Assembly (NCBI GenBank): GCA_029263435.1
Contig: JAJCXL010000381.1
Coordinates: forward strand, 1-9,256
Length of the DNA: 9,256 bases
Direction: 5' to 3'
DNA from: Acidobacteriota bacterium
GTDB lineage: Bacteria; Acidobacteriota; Vicinamibacteria; Marinacidobacterales; SMYC01
Shown: one piece after another, positions 1 through 6,928 of the stretch
Layout: each line of letters opens with the position of its first letter
How positions within the stretch are numbered: the stretch's first letter is position 1
The notes under the pieces: generated by a model
What the model was told of the DNA's origin: nothing
Database searches by the model: none
What the model saw: only the letters and a program-made list of their open reading frames with translations
Program-made: the position numbers and the translations under genes

Positions 1-420
1 CCTAGGCTGTTCCTCGAGCGCACCGGCCTCGACCCGGACGAGTTTAGGGTGGAATCCGTCCGCGTCCACAAAGGTCGGCCGGTCGTGAAGCTCGACGGCG
101 TGTCCTCTATCACCGAGGCCCAAGCTCTTGCCGGCCGAGCCATCGGTGTTCCGTCCTCAGAGATTGAATCTCCCCCGGATGGCAGCTTCTATCATTTCGA
201 GCTCGTTGGGCTCGAAGTCCACGACGAAAGGCTGGGTTTCATCGGGACCGCCTCGGAGATTCTATCTACCGGTGGCACCGACGTAATCGTCGTGACGACC
301 CCAGACGAATCTGAAGTGCTGCTGCCGCTGTGTTCCGAAATTTGTCGCCGGGTCGACCCGGCAAAGGGTCGTATCGACATCGCCGCTCCCGATGGATTGT
401 TGGAAGCCAATGCGCGTTGA
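1..420 (+). CDS. rimM: Ribosome maturation factor RimM (5' end missing)
   Basis: The reading frame is open from the first base to the TGA at 418-420, so this is the C-terminal 139 codons of a gene that starts outside the window. The GTG at 49 lies inside the protein and is not the start. RimM binds the 30S head and ribosomal protein S19 and helps late 16S rRNA processing. The visible part covers the end of the N-terminal beta-barrel (FLERTGLDPDEF through ITEAQALAGRAIGV) and the C-terminal PRC-barrel, with the typical pattern FYHFELVGLEV, G-x-IGTASEIL-x-TGGTDVIVV, EVLLP and GRIDI. Compared with the usual 170-180 residues, about 40-45 N-terminal residues are missing. It overlaps trmD by 11 bases, which suggests translational coupling and matches the conserved rpsP-rimM-trmD-rplS order. 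The identification is firm from motifs and context together. Confidence 0.95.
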   Translation, partial: PRLFLERTGLDPDEFRVESVRVHKGRPVVKLDGVSSITEAQALAGRAIGVPSSEIESPPDGSFYHFELVGLEVHDERLGFIGTASEILSTGGTDVIVVTTPDESEVLLPLCSEICRRVDPAKGRIDIAAPDGLLEANAR

Positions 421-1123
421 TATCGTCACGATTTTTCCCGACATGTTCCGAGAGGTCTTCCAGTTCGGAATCGTCGGACGCGCCGTGAAGGCGGAGCTCT
501 TGTCGGTCGCCGTGCACGATCTGCGCGATTGGACGACGGACAAACATCGAAGCACCGATGATTCCCCTTACGGTGGCGGTCCGGGAATGGTCATGAAGGT
601 GGAGCCCTTGGTGGCCGCGGTCGAAGACGTCATTGCCCGTTCGAGCATTGAGGACGCGCGAAGAGTTCTCGCTTTGATGTCGCCGAGAGGGGTCCCACTC
701 AGCCAGGCCCGCGCGAGCGAAATGTCGAAGCTCGATCACATCGTGTTGGTCGCGGGACGCTACGAAGGGGTGGACGAGCGATTCCTCGACGTGACCGGGG
801 CGGACGAGATCTCCATCGGGGACTACGTCCTTTCCGGGGGCGAGATTCCGGCCATGGTCGTGGTGGACGCTTTGACCCGCCTTCTGCCGGGAGCGATATC
901 CGATCCGCGCTCGGCCGAAGTCGACTCGTTCAGTCACGGACATTTGGACTTTCCTCACTACACCCGTCCGGCCGTATTTCGAGACCTCGCCGTCCCGGAA
1001 GTGCTGTTGTCGGGAAATCATGCCGCCGTCGGAGAATGGCGGCAAGAACGGGCGATCGCCGATACGAGGCGTCGTCGTCCCGAGCTTCTCAATAACGAAT
1101 CCGTTCATTTATCTCGATCTTGA
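410..1123 (+). CDS. trmD: tRNA (guanine37-N1)-methyltransferase TrmD
   Basis: TrmD uses S-adenosylmethionine to methylate N1 of G37 next to the anticodon, preventing +1 frameshifts. It is usually essential. I chose the ATG at 410 because family members begin MR(V/I)DI(V/I)T(I/L)FP. An in-frame ATG at 392 would add six atypical residues. The 237-residue product is close to the usual 230-255. Motifs, in residues from this start, are DDSPYGGGPGMVM (50-62), SPRG (91-94), GRYEGVDERF (116-125) and SIGDYVLSGGE (135-145), which form the trefoil-knot SAM site. They are followed by LDFPHYTRP (179-187) and SGNHAAVGEWR (201-211). Asp172 in VDSF appears to match the proposed catalytic aspartate. That assignment is from memory. 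The start overlaps the end of rimM and rplS follows after 35 bases, so it is almost certainly co-transcribed with both. Confidence 0.97.
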   Translation: MRVDIVTIFPDMFREVFQFGIVGRAVKAELLSVAVHDLRDWTTDKHRSTDDSPYGGGPGMVMKVEPLVAAVEDVIARSSIEDARRVLALMSPRGVPLSQARASEMSKLDHIVLVAGRYEGVDERFLDVTGADEISIGDYVLSGGEIPAMVVVDALTRLLPGAISDPRSAEVDSFSHGHLDFPHYTRPAVFRDLAVPEVLLSGNHAAVGEWRQERAIADTRRRRPELLNNESVHLSRS

Positions 1124-1144
1124 GGATCGAACTTATCCATCGAA

Positions 1145-1150
1145 AAGGAA
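1145..1150 (+). promoter_or_regulatory. Ribosome binding site of rplS
   Basis: AAGGAA lies 8 bases before the ATG at 1159. It decides the rplS start, because a TTG at 1120 is also in frame. That TTG overlaps the trmD stop and would add 13 residues not typical of L19. Confidence 0.75.
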
Positions 1151-1158
1151 AATTTGAA

Positions 1159-1503
1159 ATGAATGTCATCGACAAGTTGGACGCCCGTGAGCTCAGAGAC
1201 GATCTGCCTGAGCTGAACCCGGGCGATACGGTGAAAGTGCATGTGCGCGTCAAAGAAGGGGACAAACAACGCGTGCAGATCTTCGAGGGAATGATCATCG
1301 CGCTCAAAGGTAACGGCCCTCGCAAGACGATGACCGTTCGCAAGACCTCCTTCGGTACTGGGGTGGAGCGGATCTTTCCGCTACATGCGCACACGATCGC
1401 GAAGATCGAGGTACTCCGATCCCATCACGTCCGGCGCGCCAAGCTCTATTTCATGCGTGAGCGCAAAGGTAAAGCTGGAAGACTGAAGGAAAAGAGACAT
1501 TAG
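1159..1503 (+). CDS. rplS: 50S ribosomal protein L19
   Basis: L19 is a structural protein of the large subunit located at the 30S-50S interface. The 114-residue product from ATG 1159 matches the usual length of about 115. It starts with MNVIDKLDARELR and then shows PGDTVKVHVRVKEGDKQRVQ, IFEGMIIALKG, FGTGVERIFPLHA and RRAKLYFMRERKGKAGRLKE, which are the family's most conserved blocks. The basic C-terminus fits rRNA binding. It is the last gene of the conserved rimM-trmD-rplS block. The next gene starts 39 bases downstream, and I see no hairpin-plus-T-run terminator in that gap, so read-through into the TPR gene is likely. Confidence 0.97.
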   Translation: MNVIDKLDARELRDDLPELNPGDTVKVHVRVKEGDKQRVQIFEGMIIALKGNGPRKTMTVRKTSFGTGVERIFPLHAHTIAKIEVLRSHHVRRAKLYFMRERKGKAGRLKEKRH

Positions 1504-1542
1504 TTCGGAGCGTCGACACCCGAGCGAGCTGTCAAATAGCCA

Positions 1543-4500
1543 ATGGCCCTGAATAAGGACAAGATTTTCAAAGCGGCGGATAAGCACATCCGTGCGAACC
1601 GCATTGAGAGGGCTATCGGCGAATATGAGACGTGGCTGAAAGAGAACCCGCGCGACTGGAACACCGTCCGACAAGTCGGGGATCTCTACCACCGTATCGG
1701 GCGCAACGACGAAGCCACCAAGAAGTACGCGCTCGTGGCGGACCACTACAAGCGCGACGGGTTCAACGTGCGTGCGATCGCGACGCACAAAATGATCCTC
1801 CGCCTCGATTCTTCGAATGAAGAAGCGATGCGAAACTTGGCCGAGCTCCAGGCCGAGGAAGGTCTCCTCATGGAGGCCAAGTCTCACTATCAGGCTCTGG
1901 TAGAGCTCTACACGAAGAAAGGCCACAAGCGGCTCGCGGCCGAGGTCTTCAAGAAGCTCACCGAGATCGACCCGCAAGACGTCCGCGTCCGCCACAAATA
2001 TGCGGAGTTTCTCAACAAGCAAGGCAAAGCCGATGAGGCCTCGGTCGAATATGTAGGTATCGCCGACCAATTCATCGGCCAAGGGCTGGTCGATGAAGCG
2101 ATCAAGATCCTCGAGCGCGGCCGATCGTTAGCCACCGATGATCCGGAGCTGACGATCAAGCTCGCTCACGCGCACACCCTCCAAGGAAATCACAGCGAGT
2201 CGGTGCGCATGCTCGAAGAAGTGCGCGGGAAACATGCGAGTGACCCGAACATCCTCGGCCAACTCGGGGAAGCCTATCTCGCGGCAGGAAATAACGAGGA
2301 AGCGGAGACCGCGTTCCAACGGCTGCGCGACACCGAGCCCGACAACCCGGATCACGTGATTCGGATCGTCGATCTTCGAATCGCACAAGGCCAGCTCGAT
2401 GCGGCGCTGGAGCAGCTGACGCCGTTGATCGACTTGCACGTCGCGGATAACGACAGCTCACAGGCAATCAAGCTCGTTCAGAAAGTCCTCTCCAAAGAGC
2501 CCTATCACATCAAGTCGCTGATGAAGTTGGCCGAAGTGCACACGATCCTCAAGCAGGATCCGGCGCGGGTCGGGGTCTATGACAGCTTGTGTGAGGCTTA
2601 CCACCGGAGCGGCGACATCGATCGAGCGGTCCAAGTCGCCGAGCAGCTGGTCGAGCTCGAGCCGGAAGGCTCCCAGCACAAAGACCGACTCAACTTCTTG
2701 AGGTCGAAGCTGGCCGTCGCGGCTGCCGACGTCGAGCCCGCGAGCGAGGCGCCACCGCCGGACGCATCGGACGCAGCCGCGCCAGCCGTCGACAGTCCGG
2801 TCGTCGATATCGATTTGGACGTGGATGCCTCCGAGGACTACGACGCTGAGCTGACGTTGGAAGAGGATTCCGAGGAGGCGTCTCCGCCGGCGCCGCCTTC
2901 GAGCCCCACACCCGTCCTCACCCCCCCTCCGATGCCCGCCCCCCCGACGCCGGTCTCGGCGGAAGCGAGCTCCGGCCCCGATCTCGGAGAGGTGATCGAG
3001 CTCACCTCTGAGGATGAGGAGAACGTCAAAGAAAAACTCACTGAAGCGGAAGTGTTCGTCCGTTACGGCTTGGTGGACAAGGCGATCGCACAGTTATTGG
3101 ACGTCCTCGAGAGCTTCCGCTTTCACGTCGAGGCTCGCGAGAAGCTCATCGAGGTCTATCGCGATCAAGGGCTCACCCGTGAAGCGTCCGAGCAACTGGT
3201 TCAGCTCGGACAAGTCTTCGACAAGCTAAATCGTCCGGAGGACGCGTCGACGTCGCGCGAGGATGCGGCCCAGCTGAACCCGGACCTCGCGGCCCAGGCG
3301 GCGAGTGCCGAGCTCGCAGCTCAGGACGAGTTAGAGCTGACCTTGTCACCGGAGACCGACTCGGATCTCGGAGACGTTGGGATAGAGATGGAGGCTCCGC
3401 CCGCGGCGCCTCTCGACCCGTCATCGCCGGAGGTCCGGGAACTTCCGCCGATCGATGACGATCTCGACGTTCTCATCGACGATGAGAGTTTTCGCATCGA
3501 AGGTGACGAAGAAGAAGAGCCTCTGGAGATCTCGTTCGAGGAAAGTAGTGAGAGTCTCGGCCCCGACTCGTCGGGAGATGTCGAGATGAGCGATGAGGAT
3601 ATCGTTCTCGAAGGCGTGCCGGACCTCGATGCTGATCTCGAGCCCGCGCTCGCAGAGGTCGCGCTTCACGACACGGAAGACGATGCCGACGTCGAGGAGA
3701 TCGCCATCTCGCTCGACGATGTCGACGAGAAAGTCGACCACGAAGAAAAGATCTCTGTCGATTCCACGCTTCACCTCGATGACGCGAGCGCCGAAGATCT
3801 CGAGTTGTCCATCGATGACGACGCCGAGTCGCTCGCCATGGATCTCGGCGATACGGATGCCGACTCGACGATCCCGTTGACCGATGCAGGGCTATCGGAT
3901 GCTTTTTCGGCTGAGAGCTCCAGCGAGGATCTGGCCGTCGACTTGGATGACGAGGAGTTTCCGGTCGATTTTCCGACGGAGCTGGATGACGACACTCTGG
4001 GGGGCGATACGCTAGAGGTCGCTGATCTCGAAGACTCGGCCGAAGACATCGCTCCGGTCATCGAGCTCGAGATTCCGCGCATCGAGCTAGATTCCGAGCC
4101 GGACGTGTCCGCCGTGGCCGCCGTGCCGATGAGCGACGCCATGGACTTGTCGCTGCTCGACGACGTTGCCGAAAGCGTTCCGGAGGCGCCCCCGAGCGAG
4201 CCTCCTCCCGCCGTTGCGCCCCTGGCTGCCGAGCTCGAGGAGGTCGATGAGTTCATCGCCTTGGGACTCTATGAGGACGCGCGGGATTCGCTGCGAGATC
4301 TCAGCCAACACCACCCGGAAGACGAAAGCGTTCGCGCGAAGGTAGCCGAGCTCGGGTTCTCGTTCGAGCCCGCCGCGCCATCGGACGAGGGTGAAGAGGA
4401 GGCGGCGAGAACGAGCTTCGTCGGTCGGGTTCTGGACGTCGCCGAGCCGGTTCTGGAGGAGAGCGCCGATCTTCACGCCGCCTTGGACTTTCCACCGGTC

Positions 4501-5151
4501 GAGCCGACCCACGCGGGGTCGACGGGGAGCCTCGACGAAACGGAAGACATCCAGTCGCTCGTGGATTCGAGCACCGCCATCGTGGTGGACTCGCCCGGCT
4601 CGGACGATCCCGAAGACGCCTTCATAGATCTAGCCACGGAGCTCTCGGATGAGATCTTCGGTACTCACAGCGCGACCGGAGACGATATCGACGAGTCCGA
4701 GGGACCGCTGACCGACCCAGGACTCGACCAGATTTTCAAGGAGTTCAGAAAAGGCGTCGAGAAACAGCTGGGCACGGAGGACTACGACACCCGTTACAAC
4801 CTGGGTATCGCCTACAAGGAGATGGGGCTTCTAGATGAGGCCATTGCCGAGTTCCAGCTCGCGGCAAAAGACGAGGTTCGCGGCTTGGAGTGTTGCAGCA
4901 TGCTCGGACTCTGCTTTTTGGAGAAAGGGATGCCGGAGCTCGCCATCAAATGGTTTACGAAAGGCCTCGAGCTTCCCGGGCGGCGAGAAGAGGAGTACCA
5001 CGGCCTTCAGTATGACCTCGGACAAGCGCATGAGGCCGCCGGTCGCCCCGAGCAGGCGCTCGAGCTCTACATGGAAATCTACAACGATAACGCGCGTTTT
5101 CGGGATGTGACGGACCGGGTGCGAGACCTTCAGGCAGCGGTACGTAAATGA
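1543..5151 (+). CDS. Giant acidic multi-module tetratricopeptide repeat protein (1202 aa)
   Basis: This is probably a cytoplasmic scaffold, as I see no signal peptide or transmembrane segment. Residues 1-380 are about nine or ten consecutive TPR-like helical hairpins, including IERAIGEYETWLKENP, NNEEAETAFQRLRDTEPDNP and IDRAVQVAEQLVELEPEG. A Pro/Asp/Glu linker (about 385-485) follows, then a middle TPR pair (about 493-570, with LTEAEVFVRYGLVDKAIAQL). After that come a very acidic Asp/Glu/Ser region (about 575-890), a single helical unit near 894-938 (ELEEVDEFIALGLYEDAR), and another acidic stretch. The C-terminal TPR block (about 1058-1202) contains DYDTRYNLGIAYKEMGLLDE and a Cys pair at 1117-1118. 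The alternation of acidic linkers and TPR units resembles FimV-like polar scaffolds, and similar proteins occur in Acidobacteriota and deltaproteobacteria. No partner or substrate can be read from the sequence. I see no good Shine-Dalgarno before ATG 1543, so the start relies on the N-terminus MALNKDKIFKAADK, which is typical of this group. Confidence 0.9.
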   Translation: MALNKDKIFKAADKHIRANRIERAIGEYETWLKENPRDWNTVRQVGDLYHRIGRNDEATKKYALVADHYKRDGFNVRAIATHKMILRLDSSNEEAMRNLAELQAEEGLLMEAKSHYQALVELYTKKGHKRLAAEVFKKLTEIDPQDVRVRHKYAEFLNKQGKADEASVEYVGIADQFIGQGLVDEAIKILERGRSLATDDPELTIKLAHAHTLQGNHSESVRMLEEVRGKHASDPNILGQLGEAYLAAGNNEEAETAFQRLRDTEPDNPDHVIRIVDLRIAQGQLDAALEQLTPLIDLHVADNDSSQAIKLVQKVLSKEPYHIKSLMKLAEVHTILKQDPARVGVYDSLCEAYHRSGDIDRAVQVAEQLVELEPEGSQHKDRLNFLRSKLAVAAADVEPASEAPPPDASDAAAPAVDSPVVDIDLDVDASEDYDAELTLEEDSEEASPPAPPSSPTPVLTPPPMPAPPTPVSAEASSGPDLGEVIELTSEDEENVKEKLTEAEVFVRYGLVDKAIAQLLDVLESFRFHVEAREKLIEVYRDQGLTREASEQLVQLGQVFDKLNRPEDASTSREDAAQLNPDLAAQAASAELAAQDELELTLSPETDSDLGDVGIEMEAPPAAPLDPSSPEVRELPPIDDDLDVLIDDESFRIEGDEEEEPLEISFEESSESLGPDSSGDVEMSDEDIVLEGVPDLDADLEPALAEVALHDTEDDADVEEIAISLDDVDEKVDHEEKISVDSTLHLDDASAEDLELSIDDDAESLAMDLGDTDADSTIPLTDAGLSDAFSAESSSEDLAVDLDDEEFPVDFPTELDDDTLGGDTLEVADLEDSAEDIAPVIELEIPRIELDSEPDVSAVAAVPMSDAMDLSLLDDVAESVPEAPPSEPPPAVAPLAAELEEVDEFIALGLYEDARDSLRDLSQHHPEDESVRAKVAELGFSFEPAAPSDEGEEEAARTSFVGRVLDVAEPVLEESADLHAALDFPPVEPTHAGSTGSLDETEDIQSLVDSSTAIVVDSPGSDDPEDAFIDLATELSDEIFGTHSATGDDIDESEGPLTDPGLDQIFKEFRKGVEKQLGTEDYDTRYNLGIAYKEMGLLDEAIAEFQLAAKDEVRGLECCSMLGLCFLEKGMPELAIKWFTKGLELPGRREEEYHGLQYDLGQAHEAAGRPEQALELYMEIYNDNARFRDVTDRVRDLQAAVRK
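2921..2945 (+). repeat. Two C7 homopolymer tracts in the proline-rich linker
   Basis: Seven consecutive C bases occur at 2921-2927 and again at 2939-2945. Both encode proline codons in the first linker of the TPR scaffold. Such tracts can slip in replication or transcription, and they are also common sites of sequencing error. The reading frame is intact through both here. Confidence 0.6.
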
Positions 5152-5189
5152 GTGCTCTCGAGATCGCCCGCGCCTATCGCCGGCTCTGA
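5148..5189 (+). other. Possible 13-codon coupling ORF (minigene)
   Basis: An ATGA overlap with the stop of the TPR gene opens a short frame encoding MSALEIARAYRRL. It ends in TGA at 5187-5189, only two bases before the ATG of the next gene. No Shine-Dalgarno is visible before that next ATG, so ribosomes re-initiating at 5148 could deliver translation to 5192. It may equally be chance. At 13 codons there is no statistical support for it as a functional peptide. Confidence 0.25.
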
Positions 5190-5191
5190 CT

Positions 5192-5521
5192 ATGGAAGAT
5201 CGACAATGGTTCGTCCTCTACGTGCTGGTGTGTTTAGAGGTCGGGATCTTTCTCGTTTTCGTCCCTTGGTCGGCCATATGGGAGCGCAATTACTTCCTCG
5301 AGAACTATCCGGGATTACGACCGTTTTTTCTTTCCCCTGCAGTCAGAGGAGCGGTCTGCGGTCTCGGTTTCGGAAACATCTATCTCGCCGTGCGCGAAGT
5401 CATGTCGCGCTTGAGGCCATCCGGACCTGGGGGGCCGAGTCGGGATCGGCCTCTCGCGACCCGCACGCGTGCTCCCCGCAGCGATCGTGAAGAAGTGCTG
5501 GCCGCATCCGAAGAGCCCTGA
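5192..5521 (+). CDS. Small two-helix membrane protein, conserved-hypothetical type
   Basis: I recognise no named family for this 109-residue product. Residues 6-27 (FVLYVLVCLEVGIFLVFVPW and neighbours) form a strong hydrophobic helix. A second, weaker hydrophobic segment spans about 46-66 (FLSPAVRGAVCGLGFGNIYL). Between them is an aromatic and charged loop, IWERNYFLENYPGLRPF. The last 40 residues are Arg/Pro/Ser-rich and look disordered, probably cytoplasmic. I chose ATG 5192 because the hydrophobic pattern begins right after it. The competing frame 5152-5490 gives an Arg/Ser-rich protein without structure and is rejected. No Shine-Dalgarno is visible, so expression may depend on coupling from upstream. 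It sits between the TPR scaffold and the ThiE/TenI-like gene. A role as a membrane partner of the scaffold is only a guess from adjacency. Confidence 0.75.
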   Translation: MEDRQWFVLYVLVCLEVGIFLVFVPWSAIWERNYFLENYPGLRPFFLSPAVRGAVCGLGFGNIYLAVREVMSRLRPSGPGGPSRDRPLATRTRAPRSDREEVLAASEEP

Positions 5522-5533
5522 TCCCGTCGCTCC

Positions 5534-5539
5534 GGGAGG
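5534..5539 (+). promoter_or_regulatory. Ribosome binding site supporting a TTG start
   Basis: GGGAGG lies 9 bases before the TTG at 5549, an optimal distance. It favours TTG 5549 as the start of the ThiE/TenI-like gene over the internal ATG at 5585. The latter would remove the first beta strand of the barrel. Confidence 0.7.
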
Positions 5540-5548
5540 CGAGCATCC

Positions 5549-6163
5549 TTGACCGGTCCGCCGCGCTACCGACTCGCGACTTACATGATCGCCGGCGGTG
5601 ATGCGGACGAGGATGTCACCGCGCAATCGGTACTTCGAGGGCTGAAGCTCGGGGTGGACCGAGCTCAGATTCGGATGCCCGGCGCGAGCGGAGGGAGTCT
5701 CGAGCGGGTCCTCCGCGCCATCGTGGGTCGCGATGACCGGCTGCGCCAACGGCTGCTCGTGGGCGATCGCCTCGACATCGCCATGGCTTGGCGACTAAAA
5801 GGCGTCCACCTGCCCTCCCACGGGTTCTCGACCAGACAGGTTCGTGAACGGTCCCCCGAGGGTTTCGAGATCGGAGTGTCGACCCATTCCCTCGCCGAGG
5901 CGATGGCGGCGGCGCGAGACGGAGCGGACTTCGTCGTTTTCGGTCCGGTCTTTGAGACGTCGTCGAAACCGGGGCAGCCGGGGGTCGGACTCGAGGCCTT
6001 GACCGAGGTCGTCCGTGAGACTCCGATCCCTGTCTACGCGCTCGGAGGGATCGAGCCCGGCCGCGTTGAACCGGTGGTAGGCACCGGTGCTCACGGTGTG
6101 GCTGGAATCTCGATGTTCGACAACGAGGCATCGGTGCACGCGTTGTTCAAGATCCTAAAATGA
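5549..6163 (+). CDS. Thiamine phosphate synthase / TenI family TIM-barrel protein
   Basis: The 204 residues follow the ThiE/TenI barrel. Visible landmarks are AQIR (39-42), VGDRLDIAMA (71-80), GVHLP (85-89), IGVSTHSLAEA (108-118), GADFVVFGPVF (125-135) with Lys140, PVYALGGI (161-168) and GVAGIS (183-188). ThiE joins HMP-pyrophosphate to thiazole phosphate to make thiamine phosphate. TenI is a thiazole tautomerase on the same fold. Ser111, His113, Lys140 and Asp73 are present. The lysine of the usual Q-x-R-x-K motif is replaced by Pro44, and the Gly-Gln-Asp stretch carrying the second metal-binding aspartate after the H-x-G strand is absent (HLPSHGF instead). This favours a TenI-like or divergent member over a standard ThiE, so I give no symbol. 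No other thiamine gene is in the window. The start is TTG 5549, backed by a good ribosome binding site. Confidence 0.85.
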   Translation: MTGPPRYRLATYMIAGGDADEDVTAQSVLRGLKLGVDRAQIRMPGASGGSLERVLRAIVGRDDRLRQRLLVGDRLDIAMAWRLKGVHLPSHGFSTRQVRERSPEGFEIGVSTHSLAEAMAAARDGADFVVFGPVFETSSKPGQPGVGLEALTEVVRETPIPVYALGGIEPGRVEPVVGTGAHGVAGISMFDNEASVHALFKILK

Positions 6164-6885
6164 CCCCGAGAGAGATTCTCGAGTCGCTCGCGCCGCATAG
6201 CACCGCAAGCGACGTCCAACCTCTGCTCGAGCACCGCGAGACCGAGGAGGTACATGTTCTCGCCATCTTGAGAAAGCGGGAGATCGCACCGAGCGTGATC
6301 GAAGCCGTCGCTCGTCACGACAGATGGAACAAGCGCCAGACGGTGAGGGCCGCCATCGTGAGCCATATCAAGACACCGCGAACGCTCGCGCTGCGAATGC
6401 TGCCCTACTTGTTCTGGCAAGAACAGCTCAAAGTCGCGACCAATATCAGGCTCTCGATGCCTCTGCGAGTGGCGGCAGGGAGCAAGTTGAAGGAGCGTCT
6501 CTCTGAGCTCGAGCTTGGAGAGCGCATCTCGATGGCCCGTCGGGCACCGGCCGCACTCGTCCCGGCGCTCGCCCTCGATGCGAGCCACCATGTCATCCGA
6601 TCGTTACTTCAGAATGCTCGGATGAAAGAGCACGACGTCTTGCTCGTCTTGAGGCGCGACCCGATCGATCCCGAAATGTTGAGAGCGGTCGCCGAGAGCG
6701 AACGGTGGGTGCACCGCCCCGCGGTGGTTCAGGAGCTCGTCTGCCACAAGAATACTCCAGTTCACGTCGCCCTTTCGCTGGCGGGGAAGCTCGATCGGCG
6801 AAAGCTGGCTTTGCTTCTCGATAAAGGTGTCCTCCCCCCGGTGGTCGCGCGGAGAGCTTCGCATTTGCTCGACGACGAGTCCTGA
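6160..6885 (+). CDS. HEAT-like helical repeat protein, two-repeat form (241 aa)
   Basis: The start overlaps the upstream stop as ATGA, indicating translational coupling. The protein is all-helical by pattern, with no signal peptide or transmembrane helix. It contains two copies of a roughly 80-residue unit, at residues 34-114 and 161-241. Each reads [IL]-R-x3-I-x-P-x-[VM]-[IL]-x-A-V, then W-x-[KH]-R (W56, W183), then [KN]-T-P (KTP 71-73, NTP 199-200 with N198), then a Leu-rich helix pair, and ends in a small-residue helix. A linking segment ERISMARRAPAALVPAL (121-137) joins them. The same unit recurs in the gene at 7811-8875. I recall similar uncharacterised proteins in Acidobacteriota and deltaproteobacteria, but no biochemical function. 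HEAT-like repeats usually bind proteins, so an adaptor role is inferred. Catalytic motifs are not evident. Confidence 0.82.
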   Translation: MTPREILESLAPHSTASDVQPLLEHRETEEVHVLAILRKREIAPSVIEAVARHDRWNKRQTVRAAIVSHIKTPRTLALRMLPYLFWQEQLKVATNIRLSMPLRVAAGSKLKERLSELELGERISMARRAPAALVPALALDASHHVIRSLLQNARMKEHDVLLVLRRDPIDPEMLRAVAESERWVHRPAVVQELVCHKNTPVHVALSLAGKLDRRKLALLLDKGVLPPVVARRASHLLDDES

Positions 6886-6899
6886 AACACGTCCTCACG

Positions 6900-6928
6900 T
6901 TGACAGAGAATTCCACGTCTGACACAAT
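6900..6928 (+). promoter_or_regulatory. Sigma-70-type promoter for the RodZ-like gene
   Basis: A perfect -35 box TTGACA lies at 6900-6905. After a 17-base spacer comes CACAAT at 6923-6928, matching the -10 consensus at four of six positions, including the second A and the final T. It sits in the only sizeable intergenic gap (6886-6983), directly upstream of the RodZ-like gene. Transcription would begin near 6935, giving a leader of about 50 bases to ATG 6984. No operator or riboswitch fold is evident to me in the rest of the gap, nor a convincing terminator for the upstream genes. Confidence 0.6.

Noticed and set aside
266..1108. A 280-codon open frame on the - strand opposite rimM/trmD
   Set aside because: It lies antisense to trmD, which is identified beyond doubt. 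The translation is Arg/His-rich with no recognisable domain, as expected of a shadow frame in GC-rich DNA.
1504..1542. A possible promoter (TCGACA with a downstream AAATAG) before the TPR gene
   Set aside because: The -10 match and spacing are poor, so it cannot be told from chance.
1381..2082. A 233-codon open frame on the - strand across rplS and the TPR gene
   Set aside because: It is antisense to L19 and to clear TPR units. Its Leu/Val/Arg-rich translation has no recognised family.
3771..4256. A Ser-rich 161-codon frame on the - strand within the TPR gene
   Set aside because: It is the complement of Asp/Glu/Ser codon runs of the acidic linker. The low complexity explains the lack of stops.
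5152..5490. A 112-codon + strand frame beginning with GTG just after the TPR stop
   Set aside because: Its product is Arg/Ser-rich and featureless, while the overlapping frame at 5192-5521 has clear membrane helices. There is no ribosome binding site of its own.
6886..6905. A possible terminator hairpin (ACGT...ACGT) after the first HEAT-like gene
   Set aside because: The stem would be only four base pairs without a T run, and it overlaps the -35 box.
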